From an uncultured Eubacteriales bacterium (GTDB lineage: Bacteria > Bacillota > Clostridia > Oscillospirales > CAJFTT01), in assembly GCA_949284545.1 (NCBI GenBank), contig CASDVX010000050.1, positions 1 through 32,492 of the forward strand: 32,492 nucleotides of DNA. Reading direction: 5' to 3'. Positions within the stretch are counted from its first letter, which is position 1, and every line of letters starts with the position of its first letter. The position numbers and the translations under genes were made by a program. This document shows, in pieces, positions 5,777-14,055 of the stretch. A model generated the notes under the pieces. It saw only the letters and a program-made list of their open reading frames with translations. It was not told the DNA's origin and searched no databases.

Positions 5777-7339
5777 ATGGCAAAAGTCAATGAAAAAGCC
5801 TATGACGCGGTGGTCATAGGCGCGGGCAACGGAGGTCTTGTAGCGGCTGTCCGAATACTGCAGGCCGGTTTTTCCTGTCTGCTGCTGGAAAAGCACAACC
5901 TGCCCGGAGGTTTTGCAACCAGCTTCAAAAGAGGTCGTTTCGAATTTGAGGCCAGTCTTCATGAGCTGAATGATTTCGGCTCTCCGCAGGAGCCGGGCGA
6001 CATCCGGGTACTGTTCCGGGAACTCGGGGTGGAAGATAAGATCGATTGGATACGCATACCCGAGGCATATCACATGATAACCACAGACAAAAAGTATGAC
6101 TGCGTGATGCCGTTCGGGGTGAAGGCTTTCACCGACAAAATGGAGGAATACTGTCCGGGATCCCGCAAGTCGGTGACGGAGTTTTTTGAGCTGTGCGAGG
6201 AAGTCCGCGCAGCCCAGACCTATTCCAGCTCCGTGAACGGCAATACGGATTCGGACTACATGAAAAAAACGTTCCCGAACTTTGTCAAGGCCGGAAGCTA
6301 CTCGGTAAACGAGGTGCTTGAGGCGCTGAAAATGCCGCAGAGGGCCAGAGACATCCTTAACGCCTACTGGTGTTATCTGGGTGTGGACTGTGACCGCATG
6401 AGCTTTCTGCATTACGGTTCCATGGTCATCCGGTATATCACCCGTGATGCGTGGATGCCTAAAATGCGTTCTCATGAGATAAGTCTGGCTCTGGACACGC
6501 GCATAAGAGAGCTCGGCGGGGATATCTGGTACCAGTCCGAGGCGGAAACGATTCTGACCGACGACGACGGACGTATCCGCGGGGTACGCTTGACCGACGG
6601 CAAAACTGTCTTAACGCGCCATATTGTCGCCGATTGTTCGCCGCACCTTGTGTTCGGGAAAATGCTGGAAAAGAAGTCCGTCACGGAGCGGATGGTGCGT
6701 GCCACCAACAGCCGCAAATTTTCCGGACGCGGATTTACCATGTTCCTCGGGCTCAACCGTACCGCAGAGGAGCTGGGCATTGCCAGCCATAACTACTTCA
6801 TCTACGATACCGCCGACACGGTGAAGCAATACGACCTGATGAAAAAGGTGGACACGAACCACGTACAGGCCACAGTGTGCCTTAACAAGGCGTATCCGGA
6901 ATGCTCCCCGGCAGGGACCTGCATGATGTATTTTACGACCATGTTCATGTCCGACGATTGGGGAAACGTGACGGAGGAGGAATATTTCAAGGCAAAAGAT
7001 AAGGTCGCCGACGATATGATCCGTGTGTTCGAAAGGGAGACCGGCTGCAAAATAAGGGACTCCATAGAGGAGATATGCGTGGCCTCCCCCACCACGTACG
7101 CGCGCTACTGCGGCCACCCGGAAGGAGTAATTTACGGATACGAAACGGCGGACTGGGACAGTCTGATGCCCAGAATGATGATGATGGGCGAGGATGCTCT
7201 CATGAGCCCGGGGCTGCGTTTCGCGGGCGGCTATGCCATGCGCTCCAGCGGATATTCAAGCGCGTACGTTTCGGGAGATATTTCCGGGCGCCAGACAGCG
7301 GGCGACCTGAAAAAGGAGGGGCATAAAAATGAAATTTAA
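5777..7339 (+). CDS. CrtI/phytoene-desaturase-like FAD-dependent oxidoreductase
   Basis: The protein has 520 residues. The start is fixed by a strong AAAGGAGG seven bases upstream. The N-terminus is a dinucleotide-binding fold with GAGNGG (15-20), the acidic end of strand beta2 at Glu38, and the NLPGGFATSF segment typical of the phytoene desaturase/retinol saturase branch of amine-oxidase-like flavoproteins. The C-terminus carries the matching FAD segment (GLRFAGGYAMRSSGYSSAY). Such enzymes reduce, saturate or isomerise C=C bonds in lipid-like substrates. No carotenoid, isoprenoid or quinone gene is nearby, so the substrate is unknown. The last codons overlap the start of the next gene by 11 nt, so the two are translationally linked and probably act as one electron-transfer system. 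Confidence 0.9.
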   Translation: MAKVNEKAYDAVVIGAGNGGLVAAVRILQAGFSCLLLEKHNLPGGFATSFKRGRFEFEASLHELNDFGSPQEPGDIRVLFRELGVEDKIDWIRIPEAYHMITTDKKYDCVMPFGVKAFTDKMEEYCPGSRKSVTEFFELCEEVRAAQTYSSSVNGNTDSDYMKKTFPNFVKAGSYSVNEVLEALKMPQRARDILNAYWCYLGVDCDRMSFLHYGSMVIRYITRDAWMPKMRSHEISLALDTRIRELGGDIWYQSEAETILTDDDGRIRGVRLTDGKTVLTRHIVADCSPHLVFGKMLEKKSVTERMVRATNSRKFSGRGFTMFLGLNRTAEELGIASHNYFIYDTADTVKQYDLMKKVDTNHVQATVCLNKAYPECSPAGTCMMYFTTMFMSDDWGNVTEEEYFKAKDKVADDMIRVFERETGCKIRDSIEEICVASPTTYARYCGHPEGVIYGYETADWDSLMPRMMMMGEDALMSPGLRFAGGYAMRSSGYSSAYVSGDISGRQTAGDLKKEGHKNEI

Positions 7340-8495
7340 GAAACAGCTTTTCGGGTTCATGGATATGCTGCGTTTCAAAAACATGGTCCCCACGCGCAGG
7401 AGGATGCTGTCCGAGGGATCGGATGCTCCGATAGCGGAAAAGTACCGCACGAATGAATTGGCCAAAAAGTTGCACCCGGGATTCATGCAGGTCGAGCTGA
7501 CCGAGACGCGTCCTCTTACGGACAGCATAACGGAACTGACGTTTTGCAGGACGGACTGCGGGGAATTCCCCTTCTTCCGGGCGGGGCAGTATGTGTCCTT
7601 GCAGGTGAAAATCGGCGGCAGCCTGGTCAGCCGTCCGTATTCGATAGTTTCCTCCCCGAGACAGGCGCTTTCAAACAAGCTGGTGCTTGCCGTTGAGAAC
7701 GCGGGCTTTGTTTCGGAGTATCTGAACAAAGCCGCAAAGGCAGGCGACAGTTTTGTGATGACGGAGCCTTCCGGCGAATTCCATTACGAGGCCCTCAGGG
7801 ACAGCGGAAACATTATATGTGTGGCCGGAGGAAGCGGCATAACTCCGTTTATGTCGATGGCCGGCAGCCTGGCGGACGGGGACGAGGATTTCAGGATGAC
7901 GCTGTTCTACGGTGCGCGCACATACGCGCAGCTCGCTTACAAAAAAGAACTTGACGAAATGTCCGCCCGCTGCGACAGGCTCAGCGTGGTATATGTACTC
8001 AGCGATGAGGACGCTCAGGGCTGTGAACGCGGGTTCGTTTCCGCTGAACTGATTAAAAAATACGCCGATATCGAAGGCAGCACATTTTTCCTGTGCGGGC
8101 CCAAGGCAATGTATGATTTCATAGACGGTGAGCTTGCGCCGTTTAATCTTCCCAGGAAAGCGGTACGCCGCGACGCCTCCTGCTGCGCAGACCTGCAGGA
8201 GGAAAACCCAAAAGAGTTCACGCTGACGGTGCGTATGCGCGACGAGGTGTTCACTCTCACCGCCAAATCCAACGAAACGCTGCTGACGGCAATGGAGCGC
8301 GCGGGGCTTAACGCCCCCAACAAGTGCAGGGCGGGAGGCTGCGGCTTCTGCCACAGCAAGTGGATCTCCGGCGGATATCGTGTCGCGGAGGACAGAGACG
8401 GACGCAGAGAAGCCGACCGCAAGTTCGGATTCATCCATCCCTGCGTCACATATCCTCTGGAAGATATGGAAATAGACGTGCCGCCGGCATACTGA
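7329..8495 (+). CDS. FNR-type NAD(P)H oxidoreductase with C-terminal 2Fe-2S ferredoxin domain
   Basis: The protein has 388 residues and starts after GGAGGGG at the end of the upstream gene. After an N-terminal extension of about 50 residues come the FAD domain with RPYS (102-105), the nucleotide domain with GGSGITPF (167-174) and CGPKAMYDF (from 256), and a plant-type 2Fe-2S domain with Cys333, Cys338, Cys341 and Cys372 (CxxxxCxxC...C). This order is that of phenol-hydroxylase/ferredoxin-reductase type electron suppliers. It should take electrons from NAD(P)H to FAD and the iron-sulfur centre, and the adjacent CrtI-like flavoprotein is the natural acceptor (inference from overlap). The function as a reductase is clear; the pathway is not. 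Confidence 0.93.
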   Translation: MKFKKQLFGFMDMLRFKNMVPTRRRMLSEGSDAPIAEKYRTNELAKKLHPGFMQVELTETRPLTDSITELTFCRTDCGEFPFFRAGQYVSLQVKIGGSLVSRPYSIVSSPRQALSNKLVLAVENAGFVSEYLNKAAKAGDSFVMTEPSGEFHYEALRDSGNIICVAGGSGITPFMSMAGSLADGDEDFRMTLFYGARTYAQLAYKKELDEMSARCDRLSVVYVLSDEDAQGCERGFVSAELIKKYADIEGSTFFLCGPKAMYDFIDGELAPFNLPRKAVRRDASCCADLQEENPKEFTLTVRMRDEVFTLTAKSNETLLTAMERAGLNAPNKCRAGGCGFCHSKWISGGYRVAEDRDGRREADRKFGFIHPCVTYPLEDMEIDVPPAY

Positions 8496-8542
8496 GCGTA
8501 GGCGTTTGCAGCTTTTATCCGCAGTTGTGTTAAGCGGCGACC

Positions 8543-8584
8543 GCGCCGGCGCATATGCATCTGTCCCATGCAAAACACCGGCGC
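8543..8584 (+). other. Stem-loop in the 3' region of the redox operon
   Basis: An outer stem GCGCCGG/CCGGCGC encloses an inner GCAT/ATGC pairing. It has no T-tract. It may protect the 3' end of the mRNA or be incidental. The rest of the 290-nt gap between genes holds only the strong terminator that follows. Confidence 0.35.
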
Positions 8585-8622
8585 CGCCCAAAGGATGGCG
8601 GACAATATCATATTATTATGCA

Positions 8623-8664
8623 AACGGGACCCGGGGGCGGCAGCCGCCCGGGTCCCGTTTTTTA
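8623..8664 (+). terminator. Strong terminator of the redox operon
   Basis: A very GC-rich stem AACGGGACCCGGG...CGG with CCGCCCGGGTCCCGTT (a two-base G bulge) is followed by TTTTATTTAT. It separates this operon from the convergent gerW genes. Confidence 0.9.
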
Positions 8665-8787
8665 TTTATGTAACGAAAATCACGCGCTCTCTTCATGGAT
8701 GCAGGCAAAGGCTCCGTCGTGATTCGGATCTGTTCTGCACCGGATCCCGGACCTCGCGTTTGGCCGCGTCCGGGTGATAAAATTTAA

Positions 8788-9186
8788 TCATTTCTTTTCC
8801 TTGCCGGGTTTTTTTACCAGGTTTTTTATACCGGACACTGCTGCGGCAGCGGCCTCCGCCGCTTTCGAGGGTTTTTCCTCCTCCGCAACGGTCATAAGAT
8901 GTGCGCCGCTGTCATCCATGACTATAAAGGTAACGGGTTCGCGGGAAATTTTTGCGCCGGTACCCGCCGGGTTGCGGCGTTTGCCCTCTTTTTCGTTTAA
9001 TGTGTCCGCGCCGCCTCCGGCAAACCCCACGGATATTTTTGACACCGGTATGATTGCGGTATTCCCGTGTTCTATTTTGTCCCCGACCACAGAGTTTGCG
9101 TCTGCAAGTTCTTTGACCGTTTCAAGCGTATATGAGAGAAGTTCGGCAAAACCGCCGTTTACATATGAGCTTTTTCCGTCCGTCAT
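8788..9186 (-). CDS. gerW: Sporulation/germination protein GerW (YtfJ family)
   Basis: This 132-residue protein belongs to the GerW/YtfJ family, which in Bacillus is made during sporulation and affects spore germination. The hallmarks are the segment VVGDKIEHGNTAIIPVSKIS, a Gly-rich FAGGGAD stretch, and the domain end PVTFIVMDDSGAHLM. The C-terminus is a Lys/Ala-rich tail. Its ATG overlaps the upstream DUF2953 stop codon as ATGA, the usual order in Firmicutes, and both share the promoter further upstream. It marks the organism as a spore-former. Confidence 0.93.
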   Translation of the reverse strand: MTDGKSSYVNGGFAELLSYTLETVKELADANSVVGDKIEHGNTAIIPVSKISVGFAGGGADTLNEKEGKRRNPAGTGAKISREPVTFIVMDDSGAHLMTVAEEEKPSKAAEAAAAAVSGIKNLVKKPGKEKK

Positions 9187-9857
9187 GCGGCGTATTCCCC
9201 TTCCGTTTTCCTTTTCATGTTCTCAAGCACTATTCCCGCTGCCGCCTTTACCGCGTAAAACACGCGAAGCGACAGTGTGATATCCAAGTCAAGCTGCGGT
9301 TTCTCCGCTTCAAAATCACAGCTTATATCCACCGCTGTCTTTTTTCGGTTCACTTTCCCGCCCGACATAACGTACCCCACAAGCGGATAAAGCACCGAAC
9401 ACGCGATACCGTACCTCAGAGCCGCCTGTCCCGCGTCTTCCCCCGCGCTCACTGACCTTATTTCAAGACGGTTTACCCTGACGTGTCTCACGGCTGAAAA
9501 GACCTCTCTGAGTATTATCATCACGGACTCGGCGGTCTCTCTCACCGTCTCCCCGGCACCGTCGTGCAGGAGACTTTTTTTTATGGCACCCCCGCTTTCC
9601 ACTCTTGAAAGGCCTATTGCTTTCATGATGCGGTTAAATATGGAACCGCCCTTTTTTTCGCTCCGGCTGACGGCAGGTTTCTTCTTTTTCCTTCCGGGAC
9701 GGTCTTCCTTCTCCCTTCCAATGCTTACGCCCAGCACTTTAAGGTAAACCTTTATTCCCGTTTCTTTGTGTTTCTCGATTATTATGTCCACTCTCACGGC
9801 CAAAATAAGGAGTATAAGAACTAACGGTAAAGCGATTGCCGCAGCGGCCCATGCCAT
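9183..9857 (-). CDS. DUF2953 membrane-anchored protein (YtfI family), sporulation-linked
   Basis: The protein has 224 residues. The ATG chosen follows GGGAGGAG at a good distance; an in-frame ATG nine codons earlier overlaps the promoter-proximal leader and lacks such a site. An N-terminal span (about 3-20) anchors it, followed by a Lys/Arg-rich stretch, a soluble middle, and a second hydrophobic patch near residues 145-160 (YGIACSVLYPLVGYVM). DUF2953 proteins sit directly upstream of gerW/ytfJ in many spore-formers, as here. The biochemical role is unknown. Confidence 0.87.
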   Translation of the reverse strand: MAWAAAAIALPLVLILLILAVRVDIIIEKHKETGIKVYLKVLGVSIGREKEDRPGRKKKKPAVSRSEKKGGSIFNRIMKAIGLSRVESGGAIKKSLLHDGAGETVRETAESVMIILREVFSAVRHVRVNRLEIRSVSAGEDAGQAALRYGIACSVLYPLVGYVMSGGKVNRKKTAVDISCDFEAEKPQLDLDITLSLRVFYAVKAAAGIVLENMKRKTEGEYAA

Positions 9858-9890
9858 GTTCTCTCCTCCCTTTCCGGCGTTCATGCTTTT

Positions 9891-9919
9891 ATTCTAACAC
9901 ATTTTTTTCCCGCGTTCAA
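9891..9919 (-). promoter_or_regulatory. Promoter of the DUF2953-gerW operon
   Basis: Boxes TTGAAC and TAGAAT on the minus strand with exactly 17-nt spacing. It lies back to back with the promoter of the divergent PHP gene. Confidence 0.65.
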
Positions 9920-9937
9920 TATTTTTCCAGAGCCGTG

Positions 9938-9967
9938 TGGACAAACAGGGGGATTCTGTGGTAAAAT
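9938..9967 (+). promoter_or_regulatory. Promoter of the divergent PHP gene
   Basis: TGGACA and TAAAAT with 18-nt spacing, about 70 nt upstream of the PHP start codon. Confidence 0.58.
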
Positions 9968-10044
9968 CTCTCACGGGACACTTTATTATTGACCGGCGGA
10001 CGGCATCTCAAGCCGGCGTGTGATGAAAGGCCGGGTGACCGGAA

Positions 10045-10698
10045 ATGAAAATAGATTTGCACGTGCATACCTGTGAAATGAGTCTCTGCGGCGTTCTTTC
10101 CACGGAGGAGACGGTAGACGCCTACGCCCAGTCTGGATTTGACGGTATTGTGATAACAAACCATTTCAACAGCTGGACCCAGAAAAAGCTGGGGTTCGGG
10201 GATGCGGATTATTATGACGCATACCGCAGGTGCTTTGAAAACGCCAGACGTCTCGGTGAAAAAGCAGGCCTTTCAGTTTATTTCGGCTGTGAGCTGAAAA
10301 CGGATCTCAGCAACAACGATTACCTTGTATACGGGGCTCCGGACGAGGTGTTCAGCCGCACGGCGGAGCTGTGGGGCATGTCTGCCTCGGATGTGAAAAG
10401 GTTGGCGGATGAATACGGCTTTCTGATATATCAGGCTCATCCTTTCAGGGATCATATGCAGGTAACCCCGCCCGGCAACCTGTCGGGTATTGAAATAAGA
10501 AACGCAAACCCCCGCCACGATTCCAGAAACGACATAGCCGCCGAGTGGGCAAAAAAATTTTCTCTCCCCGGAATCGCCGGGTCGGACTGCCACCAGTCGG
10601 AGGATGTGGCCCTTGCGGGGATAGAAACTGACTTTTTTGTGCCGGACACCGCAGCGTTGGTGGACGTCCTTAAAAGCGGGAAATACCGCATAATATAA
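10045..10698 (+). CDS. PHP-domain metal-dependent phosphoesterase
   Basis: The protein has 217 residues covering one PHP domain. It shows the N-terminal metal-binding HxH of DLHVHT, the conserved ITNHFN segment, FGCELKT, the QAHPFR histidine, and a C-terminal GSDCHQ motif. PHP enzymes use two or three metal ions to hydrolyse phosphoesters; members of this size often act on small molecules or nucleotides, but the substrate cannot be read from the sequence. It is a single gene with its own promoter and ends at a shared bidirectional terminator. It is not a close copy of the other PHP protein in the window. Confidence 0.85.
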   Translation: MKIDLHVHTCEMSLCGVLSTEETVDAYAQSGFDGIVITNHFNSWTQKKLGFGDADYYDAYRRCFENARRLGEKAGLSVYFGCELKTDLSNNDYLVYGAPDEVFSRTAELWGMSASDVKRLADEYGFLIYQAHPFRDHMQVTPPGNLSGIEIRNANPRHDSRNDIAAEWAKKFSLPGIAGSDCHQSEDVALAGIETDFFVPDTAALVDVLKSGKYRII

Positions 10699-10732
10699 GC
10701 GTGATCCTCTGTTTTGCCGTGGAGGGTACGGT

Positions 10733-10773
10733 AAATAAATAATGCCGGGCGCTTTGCCCGGTCTTATTTATTC
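10733..10773. terminator. Bidirectional terminator between convergent genes
   Basis: A stem with GC core CCGGGC/GCCCGG flanked by A-rich and T-rich arms (AAATAAATAAT against CTTATTTATT), so it has a T-tract on either strand. The thiN stop codon lies inside the right arm. Confidence 0.85.
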
Positions 10774-11394
10774 TTCCCACATTACCGCCAGCGTACCCTT
10801 CCGCACCGTGATTTTCGCCGCACGGCCCTTGAATTCGTTGCTTATCCCAAGCGGTGTCACGTTGTTAAGCGTGTGTTCTCTCAGCTCATATTTGAGACCC
10901 GTTATGTTCACTCCCTCAGCCGTATCGCTGTGGCAGAAAACCGAGACCGTCCCTTTTTCCCGCAACGGCAGGACAAGGGAGGAATCCGTGACTGCAGTCA
11001 CTCTGACTCCCCTTCCTATAAGTGAGGCTCTGCACCTCATTGCCGACAGACCGCATATAAGCTGGATATTTGCCAACGTATGGTCGATCCTCCCGCCCAT
11101 GCCACCGTATATTACAAAGCTTCGGTAGCCCCTCGCCAGCCCTTCCGACACGGCAAGAGCGGTATCAGTCACGTCTTTCTCCGCGTTTACCCGAAGGACG
11201 GGGCAATTGTCCGGGGGGCTCCCCCAGGAGTCAAAGTCGCCCACCGCCAGGTCCGGCGTTACGCCCATCGTTTCCGCAAACCCGCAGCCTCCGTCCGCGG
11301 CAATGACAAAATCTCCGTCGTCAGGGGTAAATTCCCCCCACTGCTCGCCTGCGGCGATGATATAGCAGATTCTGTTTTTCATATCTTTTTTCAC
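10768..11394 (-). CDS. thiN: Thiamine pyrophosphokinase
   Basis: The protein has 208 residues, the usual size. It transfers pyrophosphate from ATP to thiamine to make thiamine diphosphate. Signatures are AADGGCGFAETMGVTPDLAV followed by GDFDS, then KDVTDTALA, and GGMGGRIDHTLANI. The start is a GTG that overlaps the upstream stop as GTGA, with GAGGA seven bases before it; an internal ATG four codons later is possible but has no ribosome binding site. The long open frame further upstream is antisense-like noise within the PHP gene. Translation is probably coupled to the PHP gene. Confidence 0.95.
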   Translation of the reverse strand: MKKDMKNRICYIIAAGEQWGEFTPDDGDFVIAADGGCGFAETMGVTPDLAVGDFDSWGSPPDNCPVLRVNAEKDVTDTALAVSEGLARGYRSFVIYGGMGGRIDHTLANIQLICGLSAMRCRASLIGRGVRVTAVTDSSLVLPLREKGTVSVFCHSDTAEGVNITGLKYELREHTLNNVTPLGISNEFKGRAAKITVRKGTLAVMWEE

Positions 11395-12158
11395 AAAGGA
11401 TTCCTCAATTTCACTGTATTTACTATATTCACGCCGCACCGGCCGGCAAACCTGCGGGCATCCGCCTCGGGAGCACTCCTTATCTCGTCCGGGCTGTGCG
11501 CGTCTATCCCGAGTATCACGCCGGCTCCGGCCTCGCCCGCTATTCTGAAGAATCTTTCGGAAGGATAATGTCTTCCGTCTCTTAGACCGAGAAGATTCAG
11601 CTCCAGAGGTATACCCGCGCCGCGCGCCTCTGCGCACAGGCGCAGCATACGTTCCCGGTAGATATCATCGCTTCCTGTATATCTGAATATGTCCGGATGG
11701 GCTATATATGTGAACCGTCCGGATCTTATCGCCCTTATACATGTATCTACGTAGTTGTCGAGCAGAGCCGTGTCATCCGTAGGGTCTCCGCAGTAGTGTG
11801 CGTTAAGCTCATTATAGTTGTAATGCTGTCCCAGTATAAGGTAGTCTATGGGATACCGCCCGATCGTTTTGAGCAGATCTTCAAAATAATCCGGGTAGAG
11901 TTCCGCCTCAAACCCTATCTTTATGTCGATCTTGTCTTTGTATCTTTCCCTGAGTTTTAACAGGGATTCCACATATTCCTCCGTTTGCTCCGGTTTCATC
12001 CTGTACCAGGAATCACATTCCTCCGGCAGGCGGTAAGGCGCGTGGTCGGAAAACCCCAGAACTTTTATCCCTGATGAAATCGCGGCTTTTACGTAATCCT
12101 CGTCGTTTCCGAATGCGTGGTTGCAGCGCCGCGTATGGGTGTGATAGTTTTCTTTCAT
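11391..12158 (-). CDS. Histidinol-phosphatase-like PHP protein (HisJ/HisK family)
   Basis: The protein has 255 residues. It starts NYHTHTRRCNHA, with the HxH metal site and the nearby His typical of PHP histidinol phosphatases, and continues with GFSDHAP, GFEAELYPDY, LGQHYN, YIAHPDIFR, LELN and a late GIDAHSP motif. These match the HisK family that converts L-histidinol phosphate to histidinol. No other his genes are in the window, so a related phosphatase role remains possible. It shares a promoter with thiN and overlaps it by 4 nt. Confidence 0.87.
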   Translation of the reverse strand: MKENYHTHTRRCNHAFGNDEDYVKAAISSGIKVLGFSDHAPYRLPEECDSWYRMKPEQTEEYVESLLKLRERYKDKIDIKIGFEAELYPDYFEDLLKTIGRYPIDYLILGQHYNYNELNAHYCGDPTDDTALLDNYVDTCIRAIRSGRFTYIAHPDIFRYTGSDDIYRERMLRLCAEARGAGIPLELNLLGLRDGRHYPSERFFRIAGEAGAGVILGIDAHSPDEIRSAPEADARRFAGRCGVNIVNTVKLRNPL

Positions 12159-12194
12159 TTCGGAGACTTCTTTCGTTTTATTTTCTCAAAGCGG

Positions 12195-12223
12195 ATTGTA
12201 CCATACCTTCAGCAGACTTTCAA
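12195..12223 (-). promoter_or_regulatory. Promoter of the PHP-thiN operon
   Basis: TTGAAA and TACAAT on the minus strand with 17-nt spacing, 36 nt upstream of the PHP start codon. Two TTGACA hexamers further upstream (12234-12239 and 12283-12288) lack an equally good partner. Confidence 0.66.
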
Positions 12224-12296
12224 CCCGGTCTTTTGTCAATGCCGAGACCCAATCCGCGTTAATATTACCCTACTGCATTATTTGTCAAAAGCCAAA

Positions 12297-12338
12297 TTGC
12301 GCCCGCTTTGCTGCGTTCACACAGTAAAGCGGGCGCAA
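12297..12338 (-). terminator. Terminator downstream of argS
   Basis: A perfect 13-bp inverted repeat TTGCGCCCGCTTT/AAAGCGGGCGCAA with a 16-nt loop. On the minus strand it is followed by TTTGGCTTTT, a moderate T-tract. Confidence 0.8.
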
Positions 12339-12369
12339 TATTCGGGCGCGTCTGCCTTTCGGGACGCGG

Positions 12370-14055
12370 TCACATGCTCTCCGGCGCGGTTATTTTCAGC
12401 ATGGTAAGACAGTTATGCAGCGTTTGCTTCGCTGCCACGCAGAGTTTTACCCTTGCCGCCATAACATCGCTGTCACTGCACTTTACCCTGCATGAATTGT
12501 AGAACTTGTGGAAACAGGCCGCCAACTCCATGGCGTATTTTGTCATGCGCGCAGGGTTGTATGTCCGAGCTGCGGTTATTATTTCCGAGGGATACGCAGC
12601 TATGAGCCTGATGAGCTCCTTTTCGGCTTCGTCCGTATACTTTCCCGGCAATTTGATAAGAGCGTCCGTGTCCGTTCCCTCTCCCGCCAGGTTGCGGAGT
12701 ATGCTGCATATCCTCGCGTGGGCGTACTGTACGTAATATACGGGGTTCTGTGCGGACTGTTCAAGCGCCAGATCAAGATCAAATTCGAAATGAGTCGCAG
12801 GCTCGCGCAGGTTAAAGAACATCCTCGCCGCGTCTATATCTATCTCGTCGAGAAGCGTCACAAGGCTTATCGCCTTTCCCGAACGCTTGGAAAGCTTGTA
12901 TTCCTTCCCGTCGCGGACAAGGCGCACCATCTGCATGAGCACCGCGCATATGCGCTCCGGATCAAGGCCGAGAGCTTCGATAGCCGCTTTAAGTCTCGGA
13001 ACGTACCCGTGATGATCCGCTCCCAACACATCCACCGCAATATCGAACTTTCTTACGGCAAGCTTGTTGTAGTGATAGGCTATGTCCGGCACAATATATG
13101 TGGGAACCCCGTTGGAACGAACAAGCACGAAATCCTTCTCGCATCCGAAATCCGTAGCTTTAAACCAAAGCGCTCCGTCCTGCTCGTAGGTCTTGCCCGT
13201 TTCCTTAAGCTTCGCAATGATACGCTCCACATCTCCGTTGCTGTGAAGGCTGCTTTCCTTAAACCAACTGTCGTACTTTATGCGGTATTTCAGAAGATCC
13301 CGTTCGAGCCCTGCAATATTGAGGGGAAGCGCGTACCTGACAAGCGCGTCCCTGCGTTCCTCCTCCGGAACATCCGCAAAACGGTCGCCGTTAATTTCCC
13401 TGAACGCTTTCGCGTGCTGAGTTATGTCATCCCCCAGGTAGCAGTCTTCGGGCATCTCAACGTCCCGTCCGCACGCCTGAAGGTACCTGACCGAAAGGCT
13501 TGCGCCAAATTTGTTTATCTGGTTCCCGGCGTCGTTTACGTAAAATTCTCTGGATACCTCGTATCCTGCGGTCTCCATCACCGCGGCGATACCGTCTCCG
13601 AGAGCTCCGCCCCTGGCGTTGCCAATATGCATCGGGCCGGTGGGATTAGCCGAAACAAATTCCACCAGCACCCGCGTTCCTTTTCCGTAGGAGCTTTTGC
13701 CGTAATCATCCCCTGCGCTTATGACCTCGTCAACTGCGGAATCGTACCATGCGTCCCCGACAAAAAAGTTGATAAAGCCGGGCCCTGCGACTTCCGCACG
13801 GTCTATAACTCCCGTTTGCTCGGACAGGTTTTTGATTATCGCTTCCGCTATCTGTCTGGGAGACTTGTGAAACGCTTTGGCGGATACCATAGCCACGTTT
13901 GACGCGTAATCTCCGTGGCTTCTGTCTCCCGGAACCTCTATATTGAAATCCGGTATCGGCTCCGCCGGCAGATCTCCTTCAGATACCGCACGACCCATTG
14001 CCTCCAGCAGAAGCTCGCGTATATGTCTTTCAGTGCTGCTGTTGATATCCTGCAT
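12370..14055 (-). CDS. argS: Arginyl-tRNA synthetase
   Basis: This 561-residue class I synthetase charges tRNA-Arg. The HIGH motif appears as PTGPMHIGNARGGALGD and the KMSKS-type motif as KLSKRSGKAISL. The N-terminal Arg-tRNA-synthetase domain (about 1-85) precedes the catalytic core and the C-terminal DALR anticodon-binding domain ends the protein. The ATG chosen follows AGAGGGAG; a GTG 18 nt upstream is less well placed. It overlaps the DUF1934 gene by 26 nt, an association common in Firmicutes. It is the last gene of the run and is followed by a terminator. Confidence 0.97.
   Translation of the reverse strand: MQDINSSTERHIRELLLEAMGRAVSEGDLPAEPIPDFNIEVPGDRSHGDYASNVAMVSAKAFHKSPRQIAEAIIKNLSEQTGVIDRAEVAGPGFINFFVGDAWYDSAVDEVISAGDDYGKSSYGKGTRVLVEFVSANPTGPMHIGNARGGALGDGIAAVMETAGYEVSREFYVNDAGNQINKFGASLSVRYLQACGRDVEMPEDCYLGDDITQHAKAFREINGDRFADVPEEERRDALVRYALPLNIAGLERDLLKYRIKYDSWFKESSLHSNGDVERIIAKLKETGKTYEQDGALWFKATDFGCEKDFVLVRSNGVPTYIVPDIAYHYNKLAVRKFDIAVDVLGADHHGYVPRLKAAIEALGLDPERICAVLMQMVRLVRDGKEYKLSKRSGKAISLVTLLDEIDIDAARMFFNLREPATHFEFDLDLALEQSAQNPVYYVQYAHARICSILRNLAGEGTDTDALIKLPGKYTDEAEKELIRLIAAYPSEIITAARTYNPARMTKYAMELAACFHKFYNSCRVKCSDSDVMAARVKLCVAAKQTLHNCLTMLKITAPESM

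Noticed and set aside
12508-13902. 464-aa open frame antisense to argS
   Set aside because: The codon bias of the real argS gene leaves the opposite strand open; the product has no recognisable domains.
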